Part shown: positions 1-9,604 of the stretch, in pieces
Layout of the letters: every line of letters begins with the position of its first letter
Numbering within the stretch: the stretch's first letter is position 1
DNA from: Cellulomonas sp. C5510
Lineage (GTDB): Bacteria > Actinomycetota > Actinomycetes > Actinomycetales > Cellulomonadaceae
Length of the DNA stretch: 64,000 nt
Direction: 5' to 3'
NCBI RefSeq assembly: GCF_019797765.1
Contig: NZ_CP081862.1
Location: forward strand, 2,542,001-2,606,000
Position numbers and translations under genes: made by a program
Notes under the pieces: model-generated
The model's database searches: none
What the model was told of the DNA's origin: nothing
Seen by the model: the letters and a program-made list of their open reading frames with translations, nothing else

Positions 1-855
1 CCGCGGCACCGCCTCATGGTGGCGAACGGTCGCCTTCAGGCGGTCCGCAGCGCCTCCTACGCCTCAGGTCCGGCCCTCGGCGGCATCCTCGTCCAGAGCC
101 TGGGGGCGGGCTCCACGCTGCTCGCCGCCGCGACGGCGCAGTCCCTCGCGGCGCTGGGCACCGGCCGCATCCGCCACGACCGGCCCCGCACGACCCACCG
201 GGACGAGCGTGATCTCCTGCGGGAGGTCCTGACCGGGATGCGGGTCGTCACGGCAAGCAGGGTGCTGCGGCAGGTCCTGCTCGCCTCGGCGCTCCTCGGC
301 TTCTTCATCGGGCTCGGGATGCCGATGACGACGGTGCTGCTCGTCCGCGATCTCGGACTGCCCAGCAGCACCGTCGGCCTGGTGCTGGCCGCGAGCGGCG
401 TCGGCGGTGTCGTCGGGAACCTGGTCGTCGGGTCGGTCGCGAGGCGGCACGGGACCACGCGGACCGTCGTCGGAGGAGCGGCGCTGCTCGCGTTCCCGGC
501 TGCGCTCGTCCCCCTGGCGGGACCAGGCCCCTGGCTCGCCGCACCGGTCCTCGGGCTGCTGCTCGGGGCCGTGGGGCGCGGGATCTACAACGTCGCGGTG
601 CTGACCGTGCGGCAGAGGCTCACCCCGCACCACATGCTCGGACGCGTGAACGCCAGCATCCAGGTCGTCCTCGGCGGGATGCTGCCGATGAGCAGCGCTG
701 CGAGCGGCGGCCTTGCGACCATCGTCGGCGCACGTGGCGTGCTGTGGGTCTCGGCGGCCGGTGCCATCGCCTCCGCTCTCTGGGTGGTCGCATCGCCGGT
801 CGCACGCAACGACCTGGACGAGCACGAGCCGGCACCGACCGACGCGTCACCCTAG
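1..855 (+). CDS. MFS transporter, C-terminal part (5' end outside window)
   Basis: The frame is open to the first base of the window, so the true start lies upstream and only the last 284 residues are visible. They contain several hydrophobic segments (around GFFIGLGMPMTTVLLV, LVLAASGVGGVVGNLVVG, LLLGAVGRGIYNVAVL and the last helix ending in WVVAS) with short basic loops such as RRHGTT. This is the pattern of the second six-helix half of a major facilitator transporter. The phrase RVNASIQVVLGGMLP resembles drug/enterobactin-exporter-type MFS proteins. Substrate cannot be told. The gene converges on the AraC-type gene with a 4-bp overlap of the two stop codons and no terminator between them. 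Confidence 0.8.
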   Translation, partial: PRHRLMVANGRLQAVRSASYASGPALGGILVQSLGAGSTLLAAATAQSLAALGTGRIRHDRPRTTHRDERDLLREVLTGMRVVTASRVLRQVLLASALLGFFIGLGMPMTTVLLVRDLGLPSSTVGLVLAASGVGGVVGNLVVGSVARRHGTTRTVVGGAALLAFPAALVPLAGPGPWLAAPVLGLLLGAVGRGIYNVAVLTVRQRLTPHHMLGRVNASIQVVLGGMLPMSSAASGGLATIVGARGVLWVSAAGAIASALWVVASPVARNDLDEHEPAPTDASP

Positions 856-1688
856 ACGGTCCCCAGGACCTCCTCCATGCCGCGCACGGAGCGCCGCAGC
901 TCCAGCGGGCTGAGCCCGGTGAACCGCTCGACCTCGCGCTGCGGGTAGCCGGCGTCGGCGTAGCTGCGCAGCACCTCGACCACCCGGCGGGCGTCGCCGC
1001 GGTCGTCGACGCCGAGCTCGCGCACGGCGCAGGACATGCGCACGCCGGCGAGGAAGGCCGACGGGGTCAGCCCGACCCGCTCCGCGAAGAGCGCGTGCAG
1101 CGATGCGAGCGAGCGGTCGACCGAGCGCGCCAGGTCGATCGCGCGGACGAGCCCGCGCTCCTCGTCGGCGAGCTGCACCACCCGCTCGAGGTCGGCGCGG
1201 TCGCCCGCGGGGACCGGACGGCGGACCGCCCCGACGAGCAGGTCCTCCAGGGCCCGCGCCGTCGCCTCCTCGTCGTGCCCGTCGCCCAGGCGCCCGGCGA
1301 GCTCGGCGGGGTCGAGCCCCAGCGCGGCGGCCAGGCCCCGGTGGTCGTCCACCAGCAGCCCGCCGTCGGGGGCGAGCGCGGACAGCGCCCACGGGGCGAG
1401 CCGGGCCCCGACCTCGTACGACGGCACCGCGGGGTCGGCGGCGAGCACGACCTGGGGCGCGGTACGGGGTCCGCGCAGCACCGACCCGATGACCTCGGCG
1501 TCCCGGGTCAGCGGGTCGATCCAGCGCACGGGGCCGCCGAGCCGCACCACCGCGGCCGGTCGCCCGTCCGGGAGGGCGACGCGCGGCGGCGCGCCGTGGG
1601 GACCGCGCGCCACCCAGAGCGCCTCGACGAGACCGGAGGGTCCCGGCGCGAGCGACAGGGAGTGGCGGGCGGACGTGGCGGCGACCAT
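852..1688 (-). CDS. AraC-type helix-turn-helix transcriptional regulator
   Basis: A 278-residue protein with a variable N-terminal domain and a C-terminal AraC-like DNA-binding domain of about 100 residues. The first HTH is around AIDLARSVDRSLASLHALFA followed by GLTPSAFLAGVRM; the second around DAGYPQREVERFTGLSPLELRR. The N-terminal part is not a recognisable cupin, so the ligand is unknown. I chose ATG 1688 (MVAATS): the upstream open frame is interrupted by the strong terminator of the M16 gene (1757-1794), so a longer protein is unlikely, and GATCAT stands 6 nt before this ATG. Together with the convergent MFS gene it may form a regulator/exporter pair, which is inference from position only. 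Confidence 0.75.
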   Translation of the reverse strand: MVAATSARHSLSLAPGPSGLVEALWVARGPHGAPPRVALPDGRPAAVVRLGGPVRWIDPLTRDAEVIGSVLRGPRTAPQVVLAADPAVPSYEVGARLAPWALSALAPDGGLLVDDHRGLAAALGLDPAELAGRLGDGHDEEATARALEDLLVGAVRRPVPAGDRADLERVVQLADEERGLVRAIDLARSVDRSLASLHALFAERVGLTPSAFLAGVRMSCAVRELGVDDRGDARRVVEVLRSYADAGYPQREVERFTGLSPLELRRSVRGMEEVLGTV

Positions 1689-1756
1689 GTCCCCATGATC
1701 GCCCGGGGACGCCGCCAGGGGAACGGGACCTCGGACCCGGTGCGTCCCCGGGACGC

Positions 1757-1794
1757 GCGACGGGCCCGGCACCGCGTGGTGCCGGGCCCGTCGC
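1757..1794 (-). terminator. Hairpin terminator after the pnp-M16 transcription unit
   Basis: Perfect 17-bp inverted repeat (1757-1773 and 1778-1794) with a 4-nt loop, 8 bp beyond the M16 protease stop codon. It lacks a U-tract, as is usual for hairpin terminators of GC-rich actinobacteria. Confidence 0.75.
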
Positions 1795-1802
1795 GAGGGC
1801 CG

Positions 1803-3170
1803 TCAGTCGCCGAACGGGCCGACCCGGACCACGGAGCGCGGGCGGGACGCGAGGTCCGCGGCCAGCTCCTGCACGTCCGTGGCCGTGACCGCGCGCACGC
1901 GGTCGAGCGACTCCTGGGTGGACAGCAGCTCGCCGTGCACCAGCTCGGACTTCCCGAGCCGGCTCATGCGCGACCCCGAGTCCTCGAGACCGAGCACCAG
2001 GCCGCCGGACAGCTGGCCCACCGAGCGTCGCAGCTCGGCGTCGGTGATGCCCCCGTCCGCGAGCCGCTCCAGCTCGGCCACCAGCAGGTCGGTCACCTCG
2101 TCGACGCGCCCGGGGGTGCATCCGGCGTAGAGCCCGAAGACGCCGGTGTCGGCGTGCCCGGAGGCGAACGAGTAGGTGGAGTACGCCAGGCCCCGCTTCT
2201 CGCGGATCTCCTGGAACAGCCGCGACGACATGCCGCCGCCGAGCACCGCGTTGAGCACGGACAGCGTGAAGCGCCGGGGGTCCGTGGCCGTCAGACCGGT
2301 GCCGCCGACGATGACGTTCGCCTGCTCGGTGGCGCGCCGCACCGTGACCCGGGACGGCCCGGCGGTGACGGGCAGCGCCTCGGACGGGCCCCGGCGGGCG
2401 GCGGGCGCCTCGCCGTCGGCGAGCGACCAGCCGCCGTCGTGCAGGGCGCGGACGACCTGCTCGGTCAGCGCGTCGTGGTCGACGTTCCCGGCCGCGGTGA
2501 CGACCAGGGTCGCCGGGCGGTAGTGCTGCCGGTAGTGCGCCCACACGGCGTCCCGCGGGACCGCGCGGATGGTGTCCGGCGTGCCGCCGATCGGGCGCCC
2601 GAGGGGGTGGTCGCCGAGCACGACGGTGGCGAAGCGCTCGTGGACGACGTCGCTCGGGTCGTCGTCGTTCATGGCGAGCTCCTCGAGGATCACGCCGCGC
2701 TCGGTCTCGAGCTCGTCGCGGTCCAGGCGGGCGGACGTCACCATGTCGGCGATGACGTCGACCGCCATCGGGAGGTCCTCGTCGAGCACCCGGGCGTAGT
2801 AGCAGGTGTGCTCCTTGCCCGTGGCGGCGTTCGCCTCGCCGCCGACCTCGTCGAACGCCTCGGCGATGTCCATCGCCGTGCGCCGCGCGGTGCCCTTGAA
2901 CAGCAGGTGCTCGAGGAAGTGCGTCGACCCGTGGTGGCCGTCGGACTCGTCGCGCGAGCCGACGCCCACCCACGCCCCGACGGACGCGGACCGCATCCCG
3001 GGGACGTGCTCGGTGAGCAGGCGCACCCCGCCGGGCAGGACGGAGCGACGGAGCTCGCCGTCACCCGCCTGCCCGGCGGTCAGGTCGCTGCCCGGCTGCC
3101 CGGGCGCGACCAGAGGGAGGTGCAGGGGCACGTCAGGCGTCGGCCGGCTCGGCCGCTGCGGAGTCGGCAC
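1803..3170 (-). CDS. M16 family zinc metallopeptidase (mitochondrial processing peptidase-like)
   Basis: A 455-residue pitrilysin-family peptidase. The inverted zinc motif HxxEH is intact (HFLEH at residues 84-88), followed some 30 residues later by the Glu-containing segment [14 protein letters not shown] expected to hold the third ligand. The C-terminal half ([14 protein letters not shown] onward) is the second, non-catalytic M16 domain. It lies directly behind pnp, an arrangement common in actinobacteria. GTG 3170 overlaps the end of pnp by 38 bp; GTG 3131, one base after the pnp stop (TGACGTG), is an equally good start and would give 442 residues. Substrate is unknown; a role in peptide degradation or processing is inferred from family. 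Confidence 0.9.
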   Translation of the reverse strand: MPTPQRPSRPTPDVPLHLPLVAPGQPGSDLTAGQAGDGELRRSVLPGGVRLLTEHVPGMRSASVGAWVGVGSRDESDGHHGSTHFLEHLLFKGTARRTAMDIAEAFDEVGGEANAATGKEHTCYYARVLDEDLPMAVDVIADMVTSARLDRDELETERGVILEELAMNDDDPSDVVHERFATVVLGDHPLGRPIGGTPDTIRAVPRDAVWAHYRQHYRPATLVVTAAGNVDHDALTEQVVRALHDGGWSLADGEAPAARRGPSEALPVTAGPSRVTVRRATEQANVIVGGTGLTATDPRRFTLSVLNAVLGGGMSSRLFQEIREKRGLAYSTYSFASGHADTGVFGLYAGCTPGRVDEVTDLLVAELERLADGGITDAELRRSVGQLSGGLVLGLEDSGSRMSRLGKSELVHGELLSTQESLDRVRAVTATDVQELAADLASRPRSVVRVGPFGD

Positions 3171-5367
3171 CCTCGGCGGGCGCCTCGTCCTCGACCACCG
3201 CGTGGAGCGACAGCTTGCCGCGCGGGTCGATCTCGCCGATCTCGACCTGGACCTTCTGGCCCACGCCGAGGACGTCCTCGACCTTCTCGACGCGCTTGCC
3301 GCCCACCAGGCGACGGATCTGCGAGATGTGCAGCAGGCCGTCCTTGCCCGGGGAGAGCGAGATGAACGCGCCGAAGGTGGTCGTCTTGACGACCGTGCCC
3401 ACGAAGCGCTCGCCGATCTCCGGCATGTGCGGGTTGGCGATCGCGTTGATCGCGGCCCGCGCCGCCTCGGCCGAGGGGCCGTCGGTCGCGCCGATGTAGA
3501 CGGTGCCGTCGTCCTCGATGGAGATGTCCGCGCCGGTCTCCTCCTGGATCTGGTTGATCATCTTGCCCTTCGGGCCGATGACCTCGCCGATCTTGTCGAC
3601 CGGCACCTTCACCGTGATGACGCGCGGGGCGTTCGGGGACATCTCGTCGGGGACGTCGATGGCCTCGTTCAGCACGTCGAGGATCGCGAGGCGCGCCTCC
3701 TTGGCCTGGGTCAGCGCGTCGGCCAGCACGGAGGCGGGGATGCCGTCGAGCTTGGTGTCGAGCTGGATGGCCGTGACGAACTCGCGGGTGCCGGCGACCT
3801 TGAAGTCCATGTCGCCGAACGCGTCCTCGGCGCCCAGGATGTCGGTCAGCGCCGCGTAGCGGGTCTGGCCGTCGACCGTGTCGGACACCAGGCCCATGGC
3901 GATGCCGGCGACGGGCGCGCGCAGCGGCACACCCGCGTTCAGCAGCGACAGGGTCGAGGCGCAGACGGACCCCATGGAGGTCGAGCCGTTGGAGCCCAGC
4001 GCCTCGGAGACCTGGCGGATCGCGTAGGGGAACTCCTCGCGCGACGGCAGCACGGGCAGGATCGCCCGCTCGGCGAGCGCGCCGTGGCCGATCTCGCGCC
4101 GCTTCGGCGAGCCCACGCGGCCCGTCTCACCGGTCGAGTACGGCGGGAAGTTGTAGTTGTGCATGTAGCGCTTGCGCGTCTCGGGCGACAGCGTGTCGAG
4201 CTGCTGCTCCATGCGGAGCATGTTCAGCGTGGTGACACCCATGATCTGGGTCTCGCCGCGCTCGAACAGCGCCGAGCCGTGCACGCGGGGCAGCACCTCG
4301 ACCTCGGCGGACAGCGTGCGGATGTCCCGCAGGCCGCGGCCGTCGATGCGGAAGCCGTCGGTGAGGATGCGCTGGCGGATGACCTTCTTGGTCACGGAGC
4401 GCACAGCGGCGGACAGCTCCTTCTCGCGCCCCTCGAACGAGGCGGCCAGGGCGTCGAGCGTCTCGGCCTTGATCTCGTCCAGGCGGCCCTCGCGGGTCTG
4501 CTTGTCGGCGATCTGCATGGCCTCGCGGATCTTGCCCTCCGCGGCGCCCTCGACGGCCTCGTACGCGTCCGGCTGGTAGTCCGGGAACGTCGGGAACTCG
4601 CGGGTCTCCTTGGAGGCCTGCGCGGCGAGCTCCTGCTGCGCCACGACGAGCGAGCGGATGAACGGCTTCGCGGCCTCGAGGCCCTCGGCCACGACGGCCT
4701 CGGTCGGGGCGACGCCGCCGGCGTCCTTGATGAGGTTCCAGGACTTCTCGGGCGCCTCGGCCTCGATCATCGCGATCGCGACGTCGTCGCCGACCACGCG
4801 ACCCGCGACGACGATCTCGAACGTCGCGCGCTCGCGCTCGGTGTACCGCGGGAACGCGACCCACTGGCCGTCGATCAGCGCGATGCGCACGGCGCCGACC
4901 GGGCCGGAGAACGGCAGGCCGGAGATCTGGGTGGAGATGGACGCGGCGTTGATCGCGAGCACGTCGTACGCGTCGTCCGGGTGGATCGCCAGGACGGTGA
5001 CGACGACCTGGACCTCGTTGCGCAGGCCCTTGACGAACAGGGGGCGCAGCGGGCGGTCGATCAGCCGGCAGGCGAGGATCGCGTCCGTCGAGGGGCGACC
5101 CTCGCGACGGAAGAACGAGCCGGGGATCTTGCCGGCGGCGTACTGCCGCTCCTCGACGTCCACCGTGAGGGGGAAGAAGTCGAACTGGTCCTTGGGGTGC
5201 TTGCCCGCCGTCGTGGCGGACAGCAGGGCCGTCTCGCCGTCGAGGTAGGCCATCGCGGAGCCGGCGGCCTGCTTGGCGAGGCGGCCGGTCTCGAAGCGGA
5301 CGGTGCGCGTGCCGAAGCGGCCGTTGTCGATCACGGCCTCGGCGAACTGGATCTCGGGACCCTCCAC
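3133..5367 (-). CDS. pnp: Polyribonucleotide nucleotidyltransferase (PNPase)
   Basis: A 744-residue 3'-to-5' phosphorolytic exoribonuclease that degrades mRNA and can add heteropolymeric tails. Domain order is the standard one: first RNase PH domain (from [16 protein letters not shown]), helical domain, second RNase PH domain (RFDGRG-like segment [14 protein letters not shown], catalytic core around [17 protein letters not shown]), KH domain ([26 protein letters not shown] is split by the GPKGK loop) and S1 domain ([15 protein letters not shown]). The open frame extends far upstream, but GTG 5367 is preceded by AAGGAGG with 7-nt spacing, which fixes the start at VEGPEIQF. It follows rpsO behind a terminator-like hairpin, the classic rpsO-pnp pair. 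Confidence 0.97.
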   Translation of the reverse strand: MEGPEIQFAEAVIDNGRFGTRTVRFETGRLAKQAAGSAMAYLDGETALLSATTAGKHPKDQFDFFPLTVDVEERQYAAGKIPGSFFRREGRPSTDAILACRLIDRPLRPLFVKGLRNEVQVVVTVLAIHPDDAYDVLAINAASISTQISGLPFSGPVGAVRIALIDGQWVAFPRYTERERATFEIVVAGRVVGDDVAIAMIEAEAPEKSWNLIKDAGGVAPTEAVVAEGLEAAKPFIRSLVVAQQELAAQASKETREFPTFPDYQPDAYEAVEGAAEGKIREAMQIADKQTREGRLDEIKAETLDALAASFEGREKELSAAVRSVTKKVIRQRILTDGFRIDGRGLRDIRTLSAEVEVLPRVHGSALFERGETQIMGVTTLNMLRMEQQLDTLSPETRKRYMHNYNFPPYSTGETGRVGSPKRREIGHGALAERAILPVLPSREEFPYAIRQVSEALGSNGSTSMGSVCASTLSLLNAGVPLRAPVAGIAMGLVSDTVDGQTRYAALTDILGAEDAFGDMDFKVAGTREFVTAIQLDTKLDGIPASVLADALTQAKEARLAILDVLNEAIDVPDEMSPNAPRVITVKVPVDKIGEVIGPKGKMINQIQEETGADISIEDDGTVYIGATDGPSAEAARAAINAIANPHMPEIGERFVGTVVKTTTFGAFISLSPGKDGLLHISQIRRLVGGKRVEKVEDVLGVGQKVQVEIGEIDPRGKLSLHAVVEDEAPAEGADSAAAEPADA

Positions 5368-5539
5368 GGGTGCCCTCCTTCGTCTTGAGGGCGCCGGACC
5401 GGTCACGGCGGTCTTCGATCGAGGAGCCCGGACACGCGTTCCGGGAACCACTACCGAGGACCGGACGCGTCGACCGGCACCCGTCGTTGCTGGTGTCTTG
5501 CTGGGTGGGACGTGTGCGCCGGGCCGGGGCCCGACGCGC

Positions 5540-5575
5540 GACCAGCCCGGACCCCGCACGGGGTCCGGGCCGGTC
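5540..5575 (-). terminator. Hairpin between rpsO and pnp
   Basis: An 11-bp perfect stem (5545-5555 with 5560-5570, 4-nt loop), extended by GACC/GGTC after one mismatch. It begins 7 bp after the rpsO stop. In this gene order it may be both an rpsO terminator/attenuator and a processing site of the rpsO-pnp transcript. Confidence 0.65.
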
Positions 5576-5581
5576 AGGCGG

Positions 5582-5851
5582 TCACCGGCGCAGGCCGAGC
5601 CGCTGGATCAGGCTGCGGTAGCGGTCGATGTCGACCTTCTGCAGGTAGCCCTGGAGGCGACGACGCTGGCCGACCAGCAGCAGCAGCCCACGACGGCTGT
5701 GGTGGTCGTGCTTGTGCGTCTTGAGGTGCTCGTTCAGGTCGTTGATGCGCTGCGTCAGCAGGGCGATCTGGACCTCCGGCGAGCCGGTGTCACCCTCGTG
5801 GGTGGCGTACTCGGCCATGATGGACTTCTTGGTGGCGCTGTCGAGGGGCAC
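5582..5851 (-). CDS. rpsO: 30S ribosomal protein S15
   Basis: Exactly 89 residues, the usual S15 length. The sequence is canonical ([47 protein letters not shown], ending RLGLRR). S15 binds 16S rRNA in the central domain and nucleates platform assembly. The start is GTG 5851 ([10 protein letters not shown]) with GGAG four bases upstream; the open frame continues further but runs into ribF-facing non-coding sequence. Located between ribF and pnp as in many bacteria. Confidence 0.97.
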   Translation of the reverse strand: MPLDSATKKSIMAEYATHEGDTGSPEVQIALLTQRINDLNEHLKTHKHDHHSRRGLLLLVGQRRRLQGYLQKVDIDRYRSLIQRLGLRR

Positions 5852-5937
5852 GGCTCTCCAGTTTGTCTCGTTGCGCGGTGCTCCGGGGCAGGTCCACCCG
5901 GGCGCTCTCGGTCCGCGGCCGTTCTGACGGCTGTGCG

Positions 5938-5943
5938 AGTCTA
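5938..5943 (-). promoter_or_regulatory. Putative -10 element (TAGACT) for rpsO
   Basis: TAGACT on the minus strand lies next to the ribF stop codon and about 87 nt before the rpsO start. The same hexamer occurs before rpsB and before ylxR. No convincing -35 is visible, so this is a sequence-pattern call only. Confidence 0.3.
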
Positions 5944-6948
5944 TCAGCCGGCGGCGCCGGCGAGCACGCCCCGGACACCCTCGACGTCCTGGTGCATGCG
6001 CGCGACCAGCGCGTCCACGGAGTCGAAGCGCAGCGTCGGCCGCAGCCGCTCGACGAACTCGACCACCACCTGCTCGCCGTACAGGTCCAGGTCCGTGCGG
6101 TCGAGCACGTACGCCTCGACGCTGCGCCGCGCACCGTCGAACGTCGGGTTGGTGCCCACGGAGACCGCGGCGGGCAGCACGGCGTCCGGCGACCCCGGCG
6201 CCACGGCGGGCCGGCGCAGCCAGCCGGCGTACACCCCGTCCGCGGGGACCATCCCGTCGGAGCCGGGTGCCAGGTTGGCCGTCGGGAACCCGAGCTCCCG
6301 GCCCCGCTTCGCGCCGTGCACCACCGTCCCGCGCATCCGGTGCGGGCGACCGAGCACGCGCGCGGCCTGCCGGACGTCGCCCGCCTCGAGCAGCTCCCGC
6401 ACCCACGTCGAGGACCACCGGCGACGCAGCGGGTCGGCCAGGGCGTCGCCGAGCTCGCGCACCTCGGACCCGTCCGGGACGACGTCCTCGATCACCTCGA
6501 CGCCGAAGCCGAACCGCTCCCCGAGCTCGGTCATCGTGGCGAGGTCCCCGGCGTTGCCGCGTCCGAACCGCACGTCGCGCCCGACGACGACCGTCCGCGC
6601 GTGCAGCCCGTCCACGAGGTAGCGGCGCACGAACTCCTCGGCGGTCTGCTGGGCGAACTCCAGCGTGTACGTCAGCAGCAGCACCGCGTCCAGGCCGGTC
6701 TGCCCGAGCAGCTCCAGGCGGTCCTCGTCGCCCGTGAGCAGCGGCGGGGCGGTCTCGGGGCGGTGCACCTGCTGCGGGTGGGGCGTGAACGTCACCGCGA
6801 CGGACCGGGCGCCCGCGGCACGCGCATCGGCGACCATGCGCGTCAGCACGCCGACGTGACCGCGGTGGACGCCGTCGAAGTTGCCGATCGTCACCACCGA
6901 CGGCCCGAAGTCCGCGGGGACCTGCGCCAGGTCCGTCCAGCGCTGCAC
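5944..6948 (-). CDS. ribF: Bifunctional riboflavin kinase / FAD synthetase
   Basis: About 334 residues. The N-terminal nucleotidyltransferase domain begins [13 protein letters not shown] (HxGH-type motif) and makes FAD from FMN and ATP. The C-terminal flavokinase domain carries [21 protein letters not shown] (substrate/ATP loop) and PxNPTFDG-like sequence [24 protein letters not shown] 6948 is preferred because GGGAG lies 5 nt upstream; GTG 6954 is an alternative. It follows truB in the infB-rbfA-truB-ribF-rpsO order. No FMN riboswitch is visible upstream. Confidence 0.95.
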   Translation of the reverse strand: MQRWTDLAQVPADFGPSVVTIGNFDGVHRGHVGVLTRMVADARAAGARSVAVTFTPHPQQVHRPETAPPLLTGDEDRLELLGQTGLDAVLLLTYTLEFAQQTAEEFVRRYLVDGLHARTVVVGRDVRFGRGNAGDLATMTELGERFGFGVEVIEDVVPDGSEVRELGDALADPLRRRWSSTWVRELLEAGDVRQAARVLGRPHRMRGTVVHGAKRGRELGFPTANLAPGSDGMVPADGVYAGWLRRPAVAPGSPDAVLPAAVSVGTNPTFDGARRSVEAYVLDRTDLDLYGEQVVVEFVERLRPTLRFDSVDALVARMHQDVEGVRGVLAGAAG

Positions 6949-7114
6949 ACGCACTCCCGTCCGTCGGCGCCGCGTGGCGCGTGTCGAGCGCGCCGGCGGT
7001 CGCGGCGCGGGGACAAGCCTGCCACGGCGCGACGGGTGCCTCCGCCGCCGGCGCACCGACCGGCGCGGCAGGAGCGAGCGGCCGGCCCGGCCGGGGACGC
7101 CCGCGGCGCCGGGG

Positions 7115-8071
7115 TCAGGACGCGGCGGCGAACACGAGCACCGGGCGGGCGTGCGGCCCGCGGTCCTCGAGCAGCGCCGCCAGCTCCCCGTCGGGCGTCA
7201 CGGCCGCGACCGTGACGCCCGCCCCCGAGCCCGACGCGGGGATCCGCTGCCCGAACGACAGGGCACGCGCCTCGTCCCCGGTGAGCTCGCGGACGGGGAA
7301 CGTCGCGCGGGCGGCGTCCGCCAGGGGCAGCGTGTCCAGCGGGACGTCCGCCGGCCACGCGTCCAACTGCTCGAGCGTCCGGGCGTCCGCCACCGGGTAG
7401 CCGCCGACGCGGGTGCGCCGCAGCGCGGTCAGGTGGCCGCCGACGCCGAGCGCGCGGCCGAGGTCACGGGCCAGGGCGCGGATGTAGGTCCCGGAGGAGC
7501 ACACCACGGTGACGTCCACGTCGACCGCCGGCACACCCGCGTCGACGGCGGGCCGCACCGTGTGCACGTCGAACCGGTGGATCGTCACGGACCGGGCGGC
7601 GAGCTCGACGTCCTCCCCGGCGCGGACCCGGGCGTAGGCGCGCTGCCCGTCCACCTTGATCGCGCTGACGGCGCTCGGGACCTGCTGGATCGGGCCGGTG
7701 AGCGCGGCGACGCCCGCCTCCACGGCGGCTCGCGTCACGCCGGAGGCGTCCGCGCGGGTCAGCACCTCGCCCTCGGCGTCGTCCGTCGTGGTCGCGACGC
7801 CGAGGCGCACGGTGGCGGTGTACTCCTTGTCGGCGCCCACCACGTAGGTCAGCAGCCGGGTGGCCCGGCCGACGCCCAGCACGAGCACGCCGGTGGCCAT
7901 GGGGTCGAGCGTCCCCGCGTGCCCGACCTTGCGGGTGCCGGCGAGCCCGCGGACCTTCGCGACCACGTCGTGGCTGGTCCAGCCCTGCGGCTTGTCGACG
8001 ACGAGCAGGCCGTCCGGGGCGGTGGGGCGGCGGGGGCGGTCGGGGCGGCGCTGCTCACGCGCGGGGCTCAT
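7115..8071 (-). CDS. truB: tRNA pseudouridine(55) synthase
   Basis: A 318-residue TruB. The catalytic aspartate is D56 in the signature GTLDPMATG, preceded by DGLLVVDKPQGWTSHDVV. It makes the universal pseudouridine 55 in the T-loop of tRNAs. Its C-terminus (RTRVGGYPVADARTLEQL and after) includes the expected PUA-like extension. The ATG overlaps the stop of the upstream TetR gene (ATGA), so truB is translationally coupled to that regulator instead of directly to rbfA as in the usual order. Confidence 0.96.
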   Translation of the reverse strand: MSPAREQRRPDRPRRPTAPDGLLVVDKPQGWTSHDVVAKVRGLAGTRKVGHAGTLDPMATGVLVLGVGRATRLLTYVVGADKEYTATVRLGVATTTDDAEGEVLTRADASGVTRAAVEAGVAALTGPIQQVPSAVSAIKVDGQRAYARVRAGEDVELAARSVTIHRFDVHTVRPAVDAGVPAVDVDVTVVCSSGTYIRALARDLGRALGVGGHLTALRRTRVGGYPVADARTLEQLDAWPADVPLDTLPLADAARATFPVRELTGDEARALSFGQRIPASGSGAGVTVAAVTPDGELAALLEDRGPHARPVLVFAAAS

Positions 8072-8703
8072 GCGCGCTCCCCCGCCGCGGCACCGGCGGC
8101 CGGCACCTCCCCGGCGGCCGCGGCCACCACCTCGGGGGCGAAGCAGCGCAGCAGGGCGTCGAGGCCGGCGTCCTCGCCGGCGTGCGCGAAGCCGTCCGAG
8201 CTGAGCAGCACGTTGAAGAGCATGCCGTCGGCCACGAACCGGCGGGCGGTCTCGTCGGCGTCGGGGACGTCGGCCCCGACGCGCGCCCGGAACAGCCGGA
8301 AGACCTCGCCGAGGGTGTGCCGCGCGAGCTGCCCGACCTCGGCGTCGTCCGACGTGAAGCCGTGCATGAGCACCCGGAGCAGGTCGCGGTCGGCCATGAG
8401 CTCCATGGACGCGCGGCCGGTGCGCTCGACGGCGTCCGGGCCCGGGGCCACCGCGGCCATCGCCTCCAGGACGCGGCCGGTGGCGGACCGGTAGAGCTCG
8501 AGGAACAGGCGCTGCTTGGATCCGAACAGCCGGACGACGTACGGCTGCGAGACGCCGGCGGCCCGCGCGACCTGGTCGGTGGTGGTCCCGGCGTAGCCGC
8601 CCTCGGCGAACACGGTCATCGCGGCGGCCAGGATCTGCTCGCGGCGCCGCTCGCCCGACATCCGGGGCGCGCGGGCGACGGTGCTCCGGGCGTCGACATC
8701 CAT
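8068..8703 (-). CDS. TetR family transcriptional regulator
   Basis: A 211-residue TetR-type repressor. The N-terminal HTH is clear (REQILAAAMTVFAEGGYAGTTTDQVARAAGVSQPYVVRLFGSKQRLF is the domain; key pieces are AGTTTDQVARAAGVS and the recognition segment QPYVVRLFGSK). The C-terminal ligand domain is unrelated to the other TetR in this window. The gene lies between rbfA and truB, divergent from an efflux-pump remnant, and overlaps truB by 4 bp. Paired palindromes 10-67 bp upstream are likely autoregulatory operators. ATG 8703 was used; ATG at residue 15 is possible. Confidence 0.9.
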   Translation of the reverse strand: MDVDARSTVARAPRMSGERRREQILAAAMTVFAEGGYAGTTTDQVARAAGVSQPYVVRLFGSKQRLFLELYRSATGRVLEAMAAVAPGPDAVERTGRASMELMADRDLLRVLMHGFTSDDAEVGQLARHTLGEVFRLFRARVGADVPDADETARRFVADGMLFNVLLSSDGFAHAGEDAGLDALLRCFAPEVVAAAAGEVPAAGAAAGERA

Positions 8704-8712
8704 GCGCGACAG

Positions 8713-8770
8713 GTTATCAGTCGATAACTAGCGACCCTGTCCGGTCACAGTGATCAGTCGATGCTCACTG
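8713..8770. promoter_or_regulatory. Twin TetR operator candidates sharing an ATCAGTCGAT core
   Basis: Site 1 (8713-8728) is a perfect palindrome, GTTATC-AGTC-GATAAC. Site 2 (8748-8770) has arms CAGTGA and TCACTG around an 11-nt centre. Both contain ATCAGTCGAT (8716-8725 and 8753-8762), 37 bp apart. They occupy the intergenic space between the TetR gene and the divergent transporter remnant, the expected place for TetR operators. Confidence 0.6.
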
Positions 8771-8775
8771 GAGGC

Positions 8776-9057
8776 GGATGTCGGCGCAGGCCCGCACCCC
8801 CACGCCCGCTCGGCGCGTTCGGCGCGGTGTTCCTGCTCGCGCAGTACCTGCAGGTCGCCCAGGGCTGCTCCCCGCTGGAGGCGGGCCTGCGCACCCTGTC
8901 GTGGACGGCGGCGCCGATGGTGGTCGCACCGCTCGCCGGCCTGGTCGCGCCGCGCATCGGCGCACGGGTGCTGCTCCCCGCGGGCCCGACGGCGCTGGCC
9001 GCCGGGCCGGCGTGGCTGGCGCTCGCCGCGGAGGGCAGCGGGTACGCCGCGCCCTGA
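8776..9057 (+). pseudogene. Remnant of a DHA2-type MFS efflux pump
   Basis: About 80 codons (from GAFGAVFLLAQYLQVAQG through SPLEAGLRTLSWTAAPMVV to APRIGARVLL) match the middle of 14-helix EmrB/QacA-type drug transporters, where the phrase QGYSPLEAGLRTLPWT is typical. A full pump is about 480-560 residues, so both ends are missing; the frame stops at 9057. It faces the TetR gene across paired operators, which suggests that the regulator's former target has been deleted. Confidence 0.7.
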
Positions 9058-9111
9058 GCACCCGGGACGACCGGAGCCGGGCCGCAGCCGGGGCCGGGAC
9101 GTGACCCGGGG

Positions 9112-9564
9112 TCAGCGCGCGGCGTCCGCCTCGTCCTCGTCCTCGTCCGCCGGGCGGCGGTACGGGTCCTCGTCGCCGGCGTACCGCGCCCCCTGCGCGA
9201 GCTGCGACACCTCGGCGTCGCGCCGGGCCGCCTCGAGCAGCGCCGCGTCCAGGTGGGCCGCCGTCTCGGGGACGGCGTCCAGGTGGAACTCCAGCGTCGG
9301 CGTCAGCCGCACACCGGTCTGCTTGCCGACCTCCGAGCGGATCAGGCCCTTCGCGCTCTCCAGTGCCGCGGCCGTGCCCTCGCGGGCCTCGTCGTCGCCC
9401 AGCACCGTGTAGAACACGCTCGCGTGCTGCAGGTCACCGGTCACGCGGACGTCGGTCACCGTCACGAAACCCAGGCGCGGGTCCTTGACGCGGGTGTCGA
9501 GCATCTGCGCGACGACCTGCTGGATGCGGTCCGCGAGCTTGCGGGCCCGGGGGTGGTCCACCAT
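9112..9564 (-). CDS. rbfA: Ribosome-binding factor A
   Basis: A 150-residue RbfA with the single KH-like domain: [17 protein letters not shown] at the start, [21 protein letters not shown] and the strand VFYTVLG, then the conserved [10 protein letters not shown]. It binds the 30S subunit during 16S 5'-end maturation and cold adaptation. The C-terminal 40 residues are an acidic, disordered tail ([12 protein letters not shown]), longer than in most RbfA. GAGAGGAG precedes the ATG. A perfect hairpin separates it from infB. Confidence 0.95.
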   Translation of the reverse strand: MVDHPRARKLADRIQQVVAQMLDTRVKDPRLGFVTVTDVRVTGDLQHASVFYTVLGDDEAREGTAAALESAKGLIRSEVGKQTGVRLTPTLEFHLDAVPETAAHLDAALLEAARRDAEVSQLAQGARYAGDEDPYRRPADEDEDEADAAR

Positions 9565-9604
9565 GTCGAACTCCTCTCACCGCCCGCGTCGCGGACGGAC
9601 GACC

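Noticed and set aside
744..3365. An 873-codon plus-strand open frame over the AraC and M16 genes
   Set aside because: Shadow of the M16 peptidase, with skewed Arg/Gly/Val composition.
5852..5943. Possible FMN riboswitch near ribF
   Set aside because: The region lies downstream of ribF and is only about 90 nt; the conserved FMN-aptamer segments are not present.
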